DNA of 64,000 nt from an uncultured Clostridia bacterium. Its GTDB lineage: Bacteria > Bacillota > Clostridia > Christensenellales > Borkfalkiaceae. Of this stretch, positions 1-8,400 are shown one piece after another. The notes below the pieces were generated by a model, which saw only the letters and a program-made list of their open reading frames with translations, was not told the origin of the DNA and did no database searches. The position numbers were made by a program, and so were the translations under genes. How positions within the stretch are numbered: the first letter of the stretch is position 1; the number at the start of each line of letters is the position of its first letter. Location: assembly GCA_947630705.1 (NCBI GenBank), contig CANRIK010000018.1:186001-250000 (forward strand), given 5' to 3'.

Positions 1-252
1 CTCGCATTTTACGATACCCAAATTTTTTAAAAGCCTCAACTGGTGCGAAACGGTCGTTTGGTTGATATCAAGTACGCGTGAAATGTCGGTAACGCACATT
101 TCGGATATTGCCAACGCCGACAACATTCTGACTCTCGTCGGATCTGCAAAAATCGAAAAGAAACATACTATGCTGTCGAGCACGTCGCCGTCGGGAACGT
201 ACTCTCTTACCAAATCTTTTGTACGTCTGTCTAAAAGCATTGTGTCCTGCAT
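1..252 (-). CDS. ArsR/SmtB-family metal-responsive transcriptional regulator (C-terminus cut by window edge)
   Basis: This is my own translation of 252 to 1, because the ORF track shows only the opposite strand. It gives 84 codons from an ATG preceded by GGAGGTG and runs off the window. The fold is a winged helix: a helical lead (LDSIVCFFSIFADPTRVRML) and then the recognition region TVSHQLRLLKNLGIV, typical of the ArsR/SmtB family. The start of the DNA-binding unit reads MCVTDIS, corresponding to the ELCVxDL segment that supplies metal-binding Cys in SmtB/CzrA-type sensors, with one Cys kept. It lies 90 bp downstream of the copper ATPase on the same strand and may be co-transcribed with it. 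Family members repress metal-efflux genes until metal binds. Whether this one senses copper, zinc or cadmium cannot be told here. Confidence 0.88.
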   Translation of the reverse strand, partial: MQDTMLLDRRTKDLVREYVPDGDVLDSIVCFFSIFADPTRVRMLSALAISEMCVTDISRVLDINQTTVSHQLRLLKNLGIVKCE

Positions 253-342
253 ACGTCCACCTCCGCTTTTAATTATAAGCTCCGTATGCTAATATGTCAA
301 AGCGTTATAAAGACGCATTATGTCACAAAATGAATTAGAATG

Positions 343-2814
343 TCATTTATTTTCAATAGACACAACGGTGTATCCGGCATCGGTAACCAGCGATTTGATT
401 TCCTCATCAGATACTTCCTCGCGACTGCGAATTATCGCTGTTTTTTTCTTCAATTTGACATCGACCGAAACTACATTTTTAGCCGTTGAAAGTTTATCTT
501 CCACTCTCTTTGCACAATGTTCGCAACACATACCGTCAATTGTTACTATTTTTTTCATAAATACATCTCCCAAATTTGTATTTTTATAATTTTTATTTTT
601 ATAGAGCAATAACCTTAAAGCGTTCAACACAACAAACAGCGAACTGAAACTCATGCATGCGGCTGCAATCATCGGATTGAACGAAAAGCCGAGACTTGAA
701 AAAGCGCCGGCGGCAATAGGTATTGCAATAACGTTATAAATAAACGCCCAAAACAAATTCTGTTTAATATTTCGAACCGCGGCCTTGCTCAAATCAAAAA
801 CGGTGTCAAGCGTACGTAAATCCTCGCTTACAAGTACAACTCCGGCGGAATCTATGGCGACGTCCGTTCCGTTCCCCATTGCTATACCCACATCCGACTG
901 TTTAAGCGCAGGAGAATCATTTATGCCGTCGCCAACCATAGCAACGCAACCTCCTACCTGTTGGACATTGCGCACGGCATTCAGTTTATCTTCCGGTAAA
1001 ACTTCCGCCACATAATCGTCTATGCCTACGCTCGCCGCAACAGACTTTGCAGTTTTGCTCCCGTCTCCCGTCAACATGGCTACGCGCATATCTCTCTTTT
1101 TGAGAAGAGCCACCGCCTCGGCGCTCCCCTCCTTGATTGTATCGGATATGGCGAAAATCGCCAAAATCTTTTTACTGTCGGACAAATAGATAACCGTATT
1201 GCCCGAAACGGACAGTTCTTCCGCACGCTCCTTGACAGAAGAAGGTATCTTGATATTTTCGAGAAGTTTGACGTTACCTAAAAGATAAATGTCATTCCCG
1301 TATTTAGCCTTTGCACCTTTACCTGTAATATATTCGAAGTCGGTAACTTCGTAGCCGTCGCCGACATAATCTACCACGCATTTTGCCAAAGGATGATTGG
1401 AGTTTTTCTCTATTCCGCAAGCTATTTTTTCCGCTTTTTCTCGGTCATAACCGAATGTGACTACTTCCGTTACTTTCGGCTTTCCTTCCGTTATCGTCGC
1501 CGTTTTATCCAAAAGCACAGCGTTGATATCGCATAATTTTTGTAAACTTTCCGCATCTTTGTAAAGTATTCCGAGCGAAGCCGCCTTACCCGTCGCCGTC
1601 ATTATTGCAACCGGCGTTGCAAGCCCCAAAGCGCAAGGGCATGAGACGACGAGCACGCTTATTGCATAAGTCACACAGTGCTCCGGTTTAAATCCGCCGT
1701 CTATCAAAATCCAGATTATAAACGTAAGCAGAGCCAAAACCGTCACCGTCGGGACAAATATTCCGGCAACTTTATCGGCAAATTTCTGAATCGGAGCCTT
1801 GCTTGCTCCGGCTTCACGCACCATTTTAATTATTTTTGAGAGTGTTGTGTCCTCGCCAACGCGTTCGGCACGCATTCTTATTACGCCGCTCGTCACAAGC
1901 GCCGCCGAAGTAACTTCATCGCCAATAGAGACTTCGACAGGCAAACTTTCTCCGGTTATGGCGCATTTATCCACAAAAGAACTTCCGTCTACAACTGTTC
2001 CGTCAACAGGTATATATTCGCCTTGCTTTACTACAAGTATATCACCTTTCTTGACTTCCTTTACCGTAATTTGCCTCTGTTCTCCGTTCTCTTCAATCGT
2101 GACGGTATCGGGAGCAAGTTTCAATAATTTTTCTATTTCTCCGCCCGTGCGCTTTTTTGATTTTTCTTCCAACCACTTTCCGACGTCTACCAAAGTAAGA
2201 ATTGTTGCGGCTGATTCAAAATGAAGATTCATCGCATAATCCATAGCCGCCGAGTGGTCGCTTATAAAGACAAACACGGTAAGGACAAGCGAATATAGGA
2301 AAGAAACCCCCGAGCCAAGCGCGACAAGAGTATCCATATTAGGTACTTTTTTAAAAATAGCTACCGTCCCATTTTTAAAATAAGCATAATTTACGCCGAG
2401 AATCACGGCGGAGAGAATACATTGATAAAGTGCAAACCATCTGGCATTGGAATGCTCAACGTTCATATCGAGAAAAGGAGGAATCGGAGCGCTGAACATC
2501 GAGCCCATTGAAACATACATCAACGGAACAAGCAGGCACACGGATATAATAAAACGTATAAACAGTTGCTTGTCGTGCGGCGTCTGCTTTTTAACGGGCT
2601 GTTCTCCCTCATGAAATATTCCATAGCCGAGAGATACGACGGTAGAAAATATACGTTCTTCCGAAACAACATTTTCGTCGTACTCCACCCTCATGGATTT
2701 TCCCATCAGACTGACTTCACACAATGAAACTCCGTCTAATTTACCAACTGCCCTTTCGATTCCGGACGAACATGCGGAACAAGTCATTCCGGTTATATCA
2801 TATCTTGCAATCAA
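343..2814 (-). CDS. copA: Copper-translocating P1B-type ATPase with C-terminal CopZ-like HMA domain
   Basis: This is an 823-aa inner-membrane copper exporter that couples ATP hydrolysis to metal efflux. An N-terminal HMA domain carries GMTCSAC at about residue 10. Membrane segments follow, then the actuator loop (ITGES), the intramembrane metal site SCPCALG at about residue 390, the phosphorylation region, NHPLAKC in the nucleotide-binding domain and GDGINDSPAL at about residue 625. A second HMA domain (GMCCEHC) fills the last 71 residues. The start is TTG at 2814, because AAAGGAG lies 10 nt upstream and no ATG precedes the first HMA motif. Two oddities stand out. The catalytic motif reads DKTAT (Asp436) instead of the near-invariant DKTGT. 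The C-terminal domain has its own GGGAG-ATG start signal. The downstream ArsR-type gene suggests metal control. Copper is the likely substrate from CPC and the paired HMA domains. Confidence 0.95.
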   Translation of the reverse strand: MIARYDITGMTCSACSSGIERAVGKLDGVSLCEVSLMGKSMRVEYDENVVSEERIFSTVVSLGYGIFHEGEQPVKKQTPHDKQLFIRFIISVCLLVPLMYVSMGSMFSAPIPPFLDMNVEHSNARWFALYQCILSAVILGVNYAYFKNGTVAIFKKVPNMDTLVALGSGVSFLYSLVLTVFVFISDHSAAMDYAMNLHFESAATILTLVDVGKWLEEKSKKRTGGEIEKLLKLAPDTVTIEENGEQRQITVKEVKKGDILVVKQGEYIPVDGTVVDGSSFVDKCAITGESLPVEVSIGDEVTSAALVTSGVIRMRAERVGEDTTLSKIIKMVREAGASKAPIQKFADKVAGIFVPTVTVLALLTFIIWILIDGGFKPEHCVTYAISVLVVSCPCALGLATPVAIMTATGKAASLGILYKDAESLQKLCDINAVLLDKTATITEGKPKVTEVVTFGYDREKAEKIACGIEKNSNHPLAKCVVDYVGDGYEVTDFEYITGKGAKAKYGNDIYLLGNVKLLENIKIPSSVKERAEELSVSGNTVIYLSDSKKILAIFAISDTIKEGSAEAVALLKKRDMRVAMLTGDGSKTAKSVAASVGIDDYVAEVLPEDKLNAVRNVQQVGGCVAMVGDGINDSPALKQSDVGIAMGNGTDVAIDSAGVVLVSEDLRTLDTVFDLSKAAVRNIKQNLFWAFIYNVIAIPIAAGAFSSLGFSFNPMIAAACMSFSSLFVVLNALRLLLYKNKNYKNTNLGDVFMKKIVTIDGMCCEHCAKRVEDKLSTAKNVVSVDVKLKKKTAIIRSREEVSDEEIKSLVTDAGYTVVSIENK

Positions 2815-2837
2815 ATCTACGAAACTCCTTTAATAAA

Positions 2838-2866
2838 ATTATAGCCTCAAATTCCTATTTTGTCAA
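2838..2866 (-). promoter_or_regulatory. Consensus sigma-A promoter of copA
   Basis: Read on the minus strand, TTGACA (2866-2861) and TATAAT (2843-2838) are both perfect and separated by exactly 17 nt. The copA TTG start lies 24 nt after the -10 box with an AAAGGAG ribosome-binding site between. The spacer is filled by one arm of a 15-bp inverted repeat, a likely regulator-binding arrangement. Confidence 0.85.
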
Positions 2867-2880
2867 TAGGAATTTGAGGC
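2844..2880. promoter_or_regulatory. 15-bp perfect inverted repeat overlapping the copA promoter (operator and/or ansA terminator)
   Basis: GCCTCAAATTCCTAT (2844-2858) and its exact complement (2866-2880) flank a 7-nt loop that holds part of the -35 box. As DNA this dyad covers the copA promoter and is a good candidate operator. As RNA it forms a stable hairpin just after ansA, but the T-run after it is poor (ATAATTTTATT), so it could also act as a weak terminator. Confidence 0.6.
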
Positions 2881-2903
2881 TTATAACTTAATACACCTGA
2901 TTA

Positions 2904-3920
2904 TCAATGAATTTTTTCAAAGAAATTGTCGGAACAAAGTTCGGCGTTTATATCATTACATTTGCCGAGCGCCAGCATAACTTTGACTACCGTCATCTCA
3001 AAACTCATGTCATACGCCAAAATACATCTGTCTTTCAATTCGAAAGCACTTGCATAAACTCTTGCATGACTATCCACCGGAGATAATATTACGTTTATCC
3101 CGAGATTTCTGCAATAATCTATAAATTTCAAAACGTTAGTCTCTTCTCCGGCTGTACATACCGTGCCGCTGTGATAAAGCTCGATTATAACTGCCTTAGG
3201 CTTTTTCTGCCCGAAATTATAGTAACTGAAATCAAGGAACGAGCGCGCTCTTATGGTAACGATATCTTTGCATAAGTCGTATTTTCCATATGGTTTACGC
3301 GGTAGAGATATCTCTTCCTTTGTCGGCAAATAAGGACTTTGCGAATATAAAAACTTATCGTCCGTCCACTCACAAAGCGGCACACCCATTACGCTTGAAA
3401 ACCTGCCGCTTATCTGCTCGGCGACGGTAATCCTGCTGCCCAGATGGATATGAAGATTTTCAAAATCATTCCTGAACGAAACGTAAACTCCGCTCAACTT
3501 CTCGTTTTCGATAAACGCTACGGCTCCGGCAAAATTCTCTACACCCTTACTGCGGCTGTCGTTGAGAGGGTACAACGCCGAAACAAAGACAACAGGCACT
3601 GCGATATCGCAGAAAATCTGACTGAAAAGCGTTGACGTAAAACTCAACGTATCCGTACCGTGAGTAATAATAATACCGTCATATTTACTCTTATTTACGG
3701 CACGAAGGCAAGCCGCCATAGCTTCAAGATCGTTAAACTGTATGTTTTCGCTCAAAATATCGAGAGGACGAAGTTCATCGAATTCAATATCTGCGCCGTA
3801 TTGCCGCTTATAAAGTTCGATGAGCATGTTCTTATTGTCGGTGCTCAAATCTATTGTGTCACCACTGGCATACGAACCTATCGTTCCGCCCGTAAAAATT
3901 ACGCAAATTCTTTTATTCAT
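2904..3920 (-). CDS. ansA: Type I (cytoplasmic) L-asparaginase
   Basis: The protein is 338 aa and hydrolyses L-asparagine to aspartate and ammonia. Both threonine signatures of the asparaginase family are present: FTGGTIGS at residues 9-16, which carries the first catalytic Thr, and ITHGTDTLSFT near residue 88, with the Thr-Asp pair of the second active site. No signal peptide is visible, so a cytoplasmic enzyme is expected, in line with the usual length of type I enzymes. It starts 12 nt after the stop of asnS and is almost certainly co-transcribed with it, so AsnRS and asparagine breakdown share one message. Family assignment is secure. Glutaminase side activity cannot be judged. Confidence 0.92.
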   Translation of the reverse strand: MNKRICVIFTGGTIGSYASGDTIDLSTDNKNMLIELYKRQYGADIEFDELRPLDILSENIQFNDLEAMAACLRAVNKSKYDGIIITHGTDTLSFTSTLFSQIFCDIAVPVVFVSALYPLNDSRSKGVENFAGAVAFIENEKLSGVYVSFRNDFENLHIHLGSRITVAEQISGRFSSVMGVPLCEWTDDKFLYSQSPYLPTKEEISLPRKPYGKYDLCKDIVTIRARSFLDFSYYNFGQKKPKAVIIELYHSGTVCTAGEETNVLKFIDYCRNLGINVILSPVDSHARVYASAFELKDRCILAYDMSFEMTVVKVMLALGKCNDINAELCSDNFFEKIH

Positions 3921-3932
3921 ATACGTGTTTAA

Positions 3933-5309
3933 TCAAAGACTGCCTACGGTTCGAGGAAACAGCAAAGTATCCCTTATATTTTGCACTCCGGTTATATACA
4001 TAAGAATACGTTCGAGTCCGAGACCAAAACCGCTGTGAGGAACCGTGCCGTATTTTCTCAAATCAAGATATTCGCGATATGACTCAATGGGCATATTGCG
4101 AATTTTCATGGCTTTTTCGAGCTTTTCCATATCAGCTTCGCGTTCGCTGCAACCGATAATCTCTCCTATGCCGGGCACAAGCAAGTCGGTTGCCGCAACA
4201 GTTTTTCCGTCCGGATTCTGTTTCATATAGAAAGCCTTAATATCGGCAGGATAATCTACAACGAATACGGGCTTCTTATAATACTCCTCGGTAAGGTATC
4301 TCTCATGTTCGGTTTGCAGGTCGCAACCCCATTCTACGGGATATTTGAATTCTCTGCCTGACTTTTTAAGAACTTCCACCGCTTCGGTATAAGTGATTTT
4401 TGCAAAGTCGCTGCTTACAACCGCATTCAATTTATCCAGCAAACCTTTCTCCGCCCGTTCATTGAAATATGCAAGTTCTTCCGGACAATTATCTATTACA
4501 TATTTGATTATGGACTTAATAAAGTCCTCCGCTATCTCAATAATATCGTGAATGTCCGCAAAACATACCTCCGGTTCTATCTGCCAGAATTCAGCGGCGT
4601 GCCTTGTGGTGTTACTGTGTTCTGCGCGAAACGTAGGTCCGAAAGTATATATTTTCCCGAGTCCGGTCGCCGCCATTTCACCTTCAAGCTGTCCGGAAAC
4701 CGTCAAATTTGCTCTCCGACCGAAGAAATCCTGTGAATAATATTCCTGCTCCGTTTTGCAATCGGTTTTCCAAGGCATCGTTGTGGCACGGAACATTTCG
4801 CCGGCTCCTTCACAGTCGCTTCCCGTTATTATGGGTGTATGCACATACTTATAACCATGCTCCTGAAAATACTTATGAATGGCAAATGAAAGTTTATCCC
4901 TTACTGCAAACACTGCCTCAAAATATTTCGTACGAGGTCTTAAATGAGGTATCGTACGAAGAAATTCCAGCGTATGATGCTTTTTTTGCAGAGGATAGTC
5001 CTGCGGACAGCCGCCCAAAACGGTTACTTCCTTTACCGGCATTTCAAAACCGTTTCTTTCGGAAGGAATAAATTCTCCGGTTACTTTAAGTGCGGCGCCG
5101 ACAACCAACGCACCCTTATAAGAATCGGCGGCAAGTTTTTCCTTGTCGAATATCAACTGAATATTTTTGAGACAAGTGCCGTCGTTCAATTCAATAAAGA
5201 CTATGCTCTTCGAATCGCGCCATGTCCTGACCCAGCCGCAAACCGTCTGCTCGGAATTTACATATTTTGCGGAATTTTCAAAGAGCTCTTTTATATCTGT
5301 ATGTTTCAT
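3933..5309 (-). CDS. asnS: Asparaginyl-tRNA synthetase
   Basis: The protein is 458 aa from the ATG at 5309. The ORF track starts 8 codons earlier, but GGTGAG sits correctly before MKHTDIK. It charges tRNA-Asn with asparagine in the cytoplasm. The N-terminal OB-fold anticodon-binding domain (VCGWVRTWRDSKSIVFIEL) is followed by the class II catalytic core. Motif 2 contains FRAEHSNTTRHAAEF, and motif 3 is GFGLGLERILMYITG near the C-terminus. AsnRS, rather than AspRS, is supported by overall length and the C-terminal RDTLLFPRTVG. No T-box leader is visible in the 62 bp between rpmF and this gene. ansA follows directly. Confidence 0.96.
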   Translation of the reverse strand: MKHTDIKELFENSAKYVNSEQTVCGWVRTWRDSKSIVFIELNDGTCLKNIQLIFDKEKLAADSYKGALVVGAALKVTGEFIPSERNGFEMPVKEVTVLGGCPQDYPLQKKHHTLEFLRTIPHLRPRTKYFEAVFAVRDKLSFAIHKYFQEHGYKYVHTPIITGSDCEGAGEMFRATTMPWKTDCKTEQEYYSQDFFGRRANLTVSGQLEGEMAATGLGKIYTFGPTFRAEHSNTTRHAAEFWQIEPEVCFADIHDIIEIAEDFIKSIIKYVIDNCPEELAYFNERAEKGLLDKLNAVVSSDFAKITYTEAVEVLKKSGREFKYPVEWGCDLQTEHERYLTEEYYKKPVFVVDYPADIKAFYMKQNPDGKTVAATDLLVPGIGEIIGCSEREADMEKLEKAMKIRNMPIESYREYLDLRKYGTVPHSGFGLGLERILMYITGVQNIRDTLLFPRTVGSL

Positions 5310-5339
5310 AAACTTCTCACCTATATTATTCACGAAAAT

Positions 5340-5366
5340 ACGGACTACCTATACGGCAGTCCGTTT
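5340..5366 (-). terminator. Hairpin after rpmF, probable weak terminator
   Basis: On the minus strand ACGGACTGCC and GGTAGTCCGT pair over 10 bp (one G-U) around a 5-nt loop, followed by ATTTTC. It separates rpmF from asnS. The short T-run suggests partial termination. Confidence 0.5.
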
Positions 5367-5371
5367 GATTT

Positions 5372-5560
5372 TCAGTCTTTCTTTGCGTCTTGTGAAATCA
5401 CTTCGACTTTATCGTAGTATCCGCAGTTTCCGCAAACCCTGTGAGCCTGCATCATCTGATGACAGTGAGGGCACTCCACAAGCGTAGGCGCTGTCGCCGT
5501 GTAATTGGCAAATCTCTTGTTGGTTCTGCTTTTAGATTGTTTTCTCTTGGGTACCGCCAT
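5372..5560 (-). CDS. rpmF: Large ribosomal subunit protein bL32
   Basis: The protein is 62 aa, the normal length for bL32. The N-terminus MAVPKRKQSKSRTNKRFA is diagnostic. CPHCHQMMQAHRVCGNCGYY supplies the CxxC...CxxC zinc-ribbon typical of the zinc-binding (C+) form. It follows the YceD-family gene by 16 nt, the conserved yceD-rpmF pair of most bacteria, and both should be expressed from the promoter upstream of yceD. Confidence 0.98.
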   Translation of the reverse strand: MAVPKRKQSKSRTNKRFANYTATAPTLVECPHCHQMMQAHRVCGNCGYYDKVEVISQDAKKD

Positions 5561-5576
5561 AATTAAACACCTCTTT

Positions 5577-5984
5577 TTACTTATTAGTTACGTCAATACC
5601 CGTGCAACCCTCTCTGCAAAGAATTATGTCGGGCTGACTTATAAGTATTGCATCGTCAACGGCGGATTTAAGATTTAATCTTATTCCGTCATAAAAATAG
5701 TTATCGTCGTCTTTCTGCGTCACATACAAAACGTCGGAAGTAAAAGAAATTTCCTTTCTTGCGGCATTTAAACAGTATGAACATTGTCCGGAAATTACAT
5801 AGTTTACAGTCAACTCTATATCTACGCTGTCGTCCTCGCAAATCAAGTACGACCCCGAAACACTTACATTCCCGTCTATTTTGCACAGGGGAATCAAGCA
5901 TAAATCTGTCGGGGGCTCGTAATCGAAATGAAATTCGCCTTCATACTTTTTAAGAGCGTTTAATTTTCTAACTTCAATTTCCAT
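5577..5984 (-). CDS. yceD: YceD/DUF177 family protein, 23S rRNA accumulation factor homologue
   Basis: The protein is 135 aa from ATG 5984. The ORF track extends to a TTG at 6002, but that lies upstream of the predicted transcription start, so the ATG is preferred. The start region (MEIEVRKLNALKKYEGEF), a central acidic strand and CSYC match DUF177 proteins. The C-terminal CREGCTG is the metal-binding-like Cys patch seen in many members. The YceD family is linked to 23S rRNA and large-subunit biogenesis, and its gene nearly always precedes rpmF, as here. The exact biochemical role of this family is not well settled. Confidence 0.85.
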   Translation of the reverse strand: MEIEVRKLNALKKYEGEFHFDYEPPTDLCLIPLCKIDGNVSVSGSYLICEDDSVDIELTVNYVISGQCSYCLNAARKEISFTSDVLYVTQKDDDNYFYDGIRLNLKSAVDDAILISQPDIILCREGCTGIDVTNK

Positions 5985-6002
5985 AACAAAGCCGACTATC
6001 AA

Positions 6003-6031
6003 ATTATATTATAAGGGATTTGCTTTGTCAA
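6003..6031 (-). promoter_or_regulatory. Perfect sigma-A promoter of yceD-rpmF
   Basis: The minus strand has TTGACA (6031-6026), a 17-nt spacer and TATAAT (6008-6003). Transcription should begin near 5996, leaving about a 12-nt leader before the yceD ATG without a clear Shine-Dalgarno sequence. Confidence 0.85.
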
Positions 6032-6060
6032 CTCGTTTTACGCCGCAATAACTATATTTT

Positions 6061-7257
6061 TTATAAAAGTTCCGCCGTCTCTCTTGCTATTACAAGTTCC
6101 TCGTTCGTAGGTATAACAAGTACCTTGACTTTGGAATTTTTTGCGGAAATTTCACGAATCGAACCGTCGTTTTTACCCTTATTTGCCTGTTGATTGAGTT
6201 TTACGCCGAGGAATTGAAGCCCGTCGCAAACCGCAGCGCGTACGGTAGGCGTATTTTCTCCTATGCCGGCTGTAAATACGATACAGTTAAGTCCGCCCAT
6301 CGCCGCCGCATAAGAACCGATGTATTTTTTAGTCTGATATGCAAACATGTCCAAAGCAAGTTGACAACGCGCATTTCCTTTCTTTGCTCCGGCAATAAGG
6401 TCTCTGAAATCGCTCGAAACTCCGGAAATTCCGGCAACGCCGCATTTTTTGTTGAGATAAGTTATTACGTCTGCGTGAGATAACCCCTTCTTTCTTGCCA
6501 AAAATTCAACGGCGGACGCATCAATATCGCCGGAGCGAGTTCCCATAAGAATACCTGCAAGAGGCGTAAAGCCCATCGAAGTATCTACGCATTTTCCGCC
6601 GTCAACGGCAGAAATCGACGAACCGTTGCCCAAATGACATGTGACGATTTTAAGTTCTTCGGGCTTTTTGCCGAGATATTTTGCGGCCTCTGCCGAAACG
6701 AATTTGTGGCTTGTTCCGTGGAAACCATATTTTCTTACGCCGTAATTTTTATAGTCATCGTAATCGATGCCGTAAAGATATGCTTTTTCGGGCATCGTGG
6801 CATGGAATGAAGTATCGAACACGAGCGCCATAGGCGTCCCGGGCATAACTTCCATACATGCGCGCAGTCCAGTAACTGCCGGAGGATTATGAAGAGGCGC
6901 GAGCTCGAACGTCTTTTCTTCAAGAGTTTTTATTACCTCTTCTGTTACGAGAGTAGTCTTTTTGAAATATTCGCCGCTGGCAACCATTCTATGTCCAACC
7001 GCGCCTATTTCTTCCATAGAACTGATTACTCCCACTTCTTCGTCCTTCAACGCGTTAAGCACCAACTCTATGGCAACTTTATGGTTGGGCATAGGCTGAT
7101 TAAAGACCTTCTCCTTCCCATTGCCCTTGGCTTTTAACAGAGAACCTATAATTCCTATTCTTTCACATCCGCCCTTTGCAATAACTTTCTCTGTCTCCAT
7201 ATCAATGAGCTGATATTTCAGTGAAGAACTGCCGGCGTTTACTACAAGTATTTTCAT
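6061..7257 (-). CDS. ackA: Acetate kinase
   Basis: The protein is 398 aa, standard for AckA. It interconverts acetyl phosphate plus ADP with acetate plus ATP, the final ATP-yielding step of acetate fermentation. The ASKHA-fold signatures are clear: MKILVVNAGSSSLKYQL at the N-terminus, FDTSFHATMP near residue 145, and VTCHLGNGSSISAVDGGKC with the phosphate-binding loop near residue 205. GIGENTP appears near residue 328. It lies 27 nt after pta in the same direction, the usual pta-ackA operon of fermentative Firmicutes. Confidence 0.97.
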   Translation of the reverse strand: MKILVVNAGSSSLKYQLIDMETEKVIAKGGCERIGIIGSLLKAKGNGKEKVFNQPMPNHKVAIELVLNALKDEEVGVISSMEEIGAVGHRMVASGEYFKKTTLVTEEVIKTLEEKTFELAPLHNPPAVTGLRACMEVMPGTPMALVFDTSFHATMPEKAYLYGIDYDDYKNYGVRKYGFHGTSHKFVSAEAAKYLGKKPEELKIVTCHLGNGSSISAVDGGKCVDTSMGFTPLAGILMGTRSGDIDASAVEFLARKKGLSHADVITYLNKKCGVAGISGVSSDFRDLIAGAKKGNARCQLALDMFAYQTKKYIGSYAAAMGGLNCIVFTAGIGENTPTVRAAVCDGLQFLGVKLNQQANKGKNDGSIREISAKNSKVKVLVIPTNEELVIARETAELL

Positions 7258-7284
7258 TTTATTTCCCTCTTCAAATTTTTTTAA

Positions 7285-8289
7285 TTATTCGGCCTGTAAT
7301 GCCGTTACAGCTACTGTTGCGACAATATCTTCCACATTGCAGCCCCTCGAAAGATCGTTCAAAGGCTTTGCAAAACCCTGACATACGGGACCGATTGCCA
7401 TATAACCGCCGAAACGCTGTGCAATTTTATAACCGATATTGCCCGCGTTGATATTGGGGAACACAAATACGTTCGCATGTCCGGCCACTTTCGAGCCGGG
7501 AGCTTTTAATTGCCCAACTTCGGGAGCGACTGCGGCGTCAAACTGGAATTCGCCGTCGAGAGCGAGATCGGGCGCCGCTTCTTTGGCCAGTGCCGTTGCC
7601 TGCTGTACCTTGGGAACGGATTGAGTAAATTTATCGTCGTTGCCGCTACCCTTTGTAGAGAACGAAAGCATTGCCACTCTGGGCTCTATTCCGGCTATGG
7701 ATTTTGCCGTTTTTGCGGAAGTAATGGCTATATCCGCCAACTGCTCGGCCGTGGGTTCGATGTTAATCGCACAGTCGGCAAATACGGCTACGCCGTCGGG
7801 ATTGTAAGGATTCTTTTTGTCGGGAGCAATCATTATGAAACAGCTCGAAACGGTCTTGATGCCGGGAGCGGTTTTGACTACCTGCAACCCGGGACGCAAG
7901 GTGTTTGCGGTTGAATGGCAAGCACCGGAGACATAGCCGTCCACATCGCCTGCTTTAAGCATAAGCGCACCGAACATAGTTCTGTCTTTCGCCTGCTCTT
8001 TTGCCTGCTCCTCGGTCATTCCTTTCGCTTTTCTTGCCTCGTAGAGAATTTCCGCATACTTTTCGGTCTTACCCGAAGTGAGCGGATCTATTAAGGTAAT
8101 TCCCGTAAGGTCCACATTCGGAGCTACTTTTTTACATTCGGCTTCGTTGCCTATCAAAACAATTTTAGCAATGCCCTCTCTGGTTATTTGAGCCGCAGCC
8201 TCGACCACGCGCTTGTCCTCGCCCTCGCATAAAACGATTGTCTTCTTGCGAGACGCCGCTTTTGCCTTGATTTCATCAAGTAATGACAT
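7285..8289 (-). CDS. pta: Phosphate acetyltransferase (phosphotransacetylase)
   Basis: The protein is 334 aa, the short single-domain Pta typical of Firmicutes. It converts acetyl-CoA and phosphate to acetyl phosphate and CoA. It opens with the PTA_PTB segment MSLLDEIKAKAASRKKTIVL. The ends of the domain contain VSGACHSTANTLRPGLQ and FPNINAGNIGYKIAQRFGG, both conserved in the family. AAGGAG lies 6 nt before the ATG. With ackA downstream it forms the acetate branch. The promoter lies in the 111-bp region shared with divergent tmcAL. AT-rich boxes are present there, but no single clear hexamer pair could be chosen for this gene. Confidence 0.97.
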   Translation of the reverse strand: MSLLDEIKAKAASRKKTIVLCEGEDKRVVEAAAQITREGIAKIVLIGNEAECKKVAPNVDLTGITLIDPLTSGKTEKYAEILYEARKAKGMTEEQAKEQAKDRTMFGALMLKAGDVDGYVSGACHSTANTLRPGLQVVKTAPGIKTVSSCFIMIAPDKKNPYNPDGVAVFADCAINIEPTAEQLADIAITSAKTAKSIAGIEPRVAMLSFSTKGSGNDDKFTQSVPKVQQATALAKEAAPDLALDGEFQFDAAVAPEVGQLKAPGSKVAGHANVFVFPNINAGNIGYKIAQRFGGYMAIGPVCQGFAKPLNDLSRGCNVEDIVATVAVTALQAE

Positions 8290-8400
8290 ATCATTTCTCC
8301 TTAAAATACTTTATTTTTACGGCAAACCGATATATAATAAGTTTACCGACGTTCCAACGGATATATTATATAACAGTTTTTTTTGATTGTAAAGTTTAAA

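Noticed and set aside
1799-2224. Long antisense ORFs over real genes, such as 1799-2224 (+), 45033-45761 (+), 45608-46417 (+) and 26890-27489 (+)
   Set aside because: They mirror the opposite-strand codon pattern, lack start signals and resemble no protein family.
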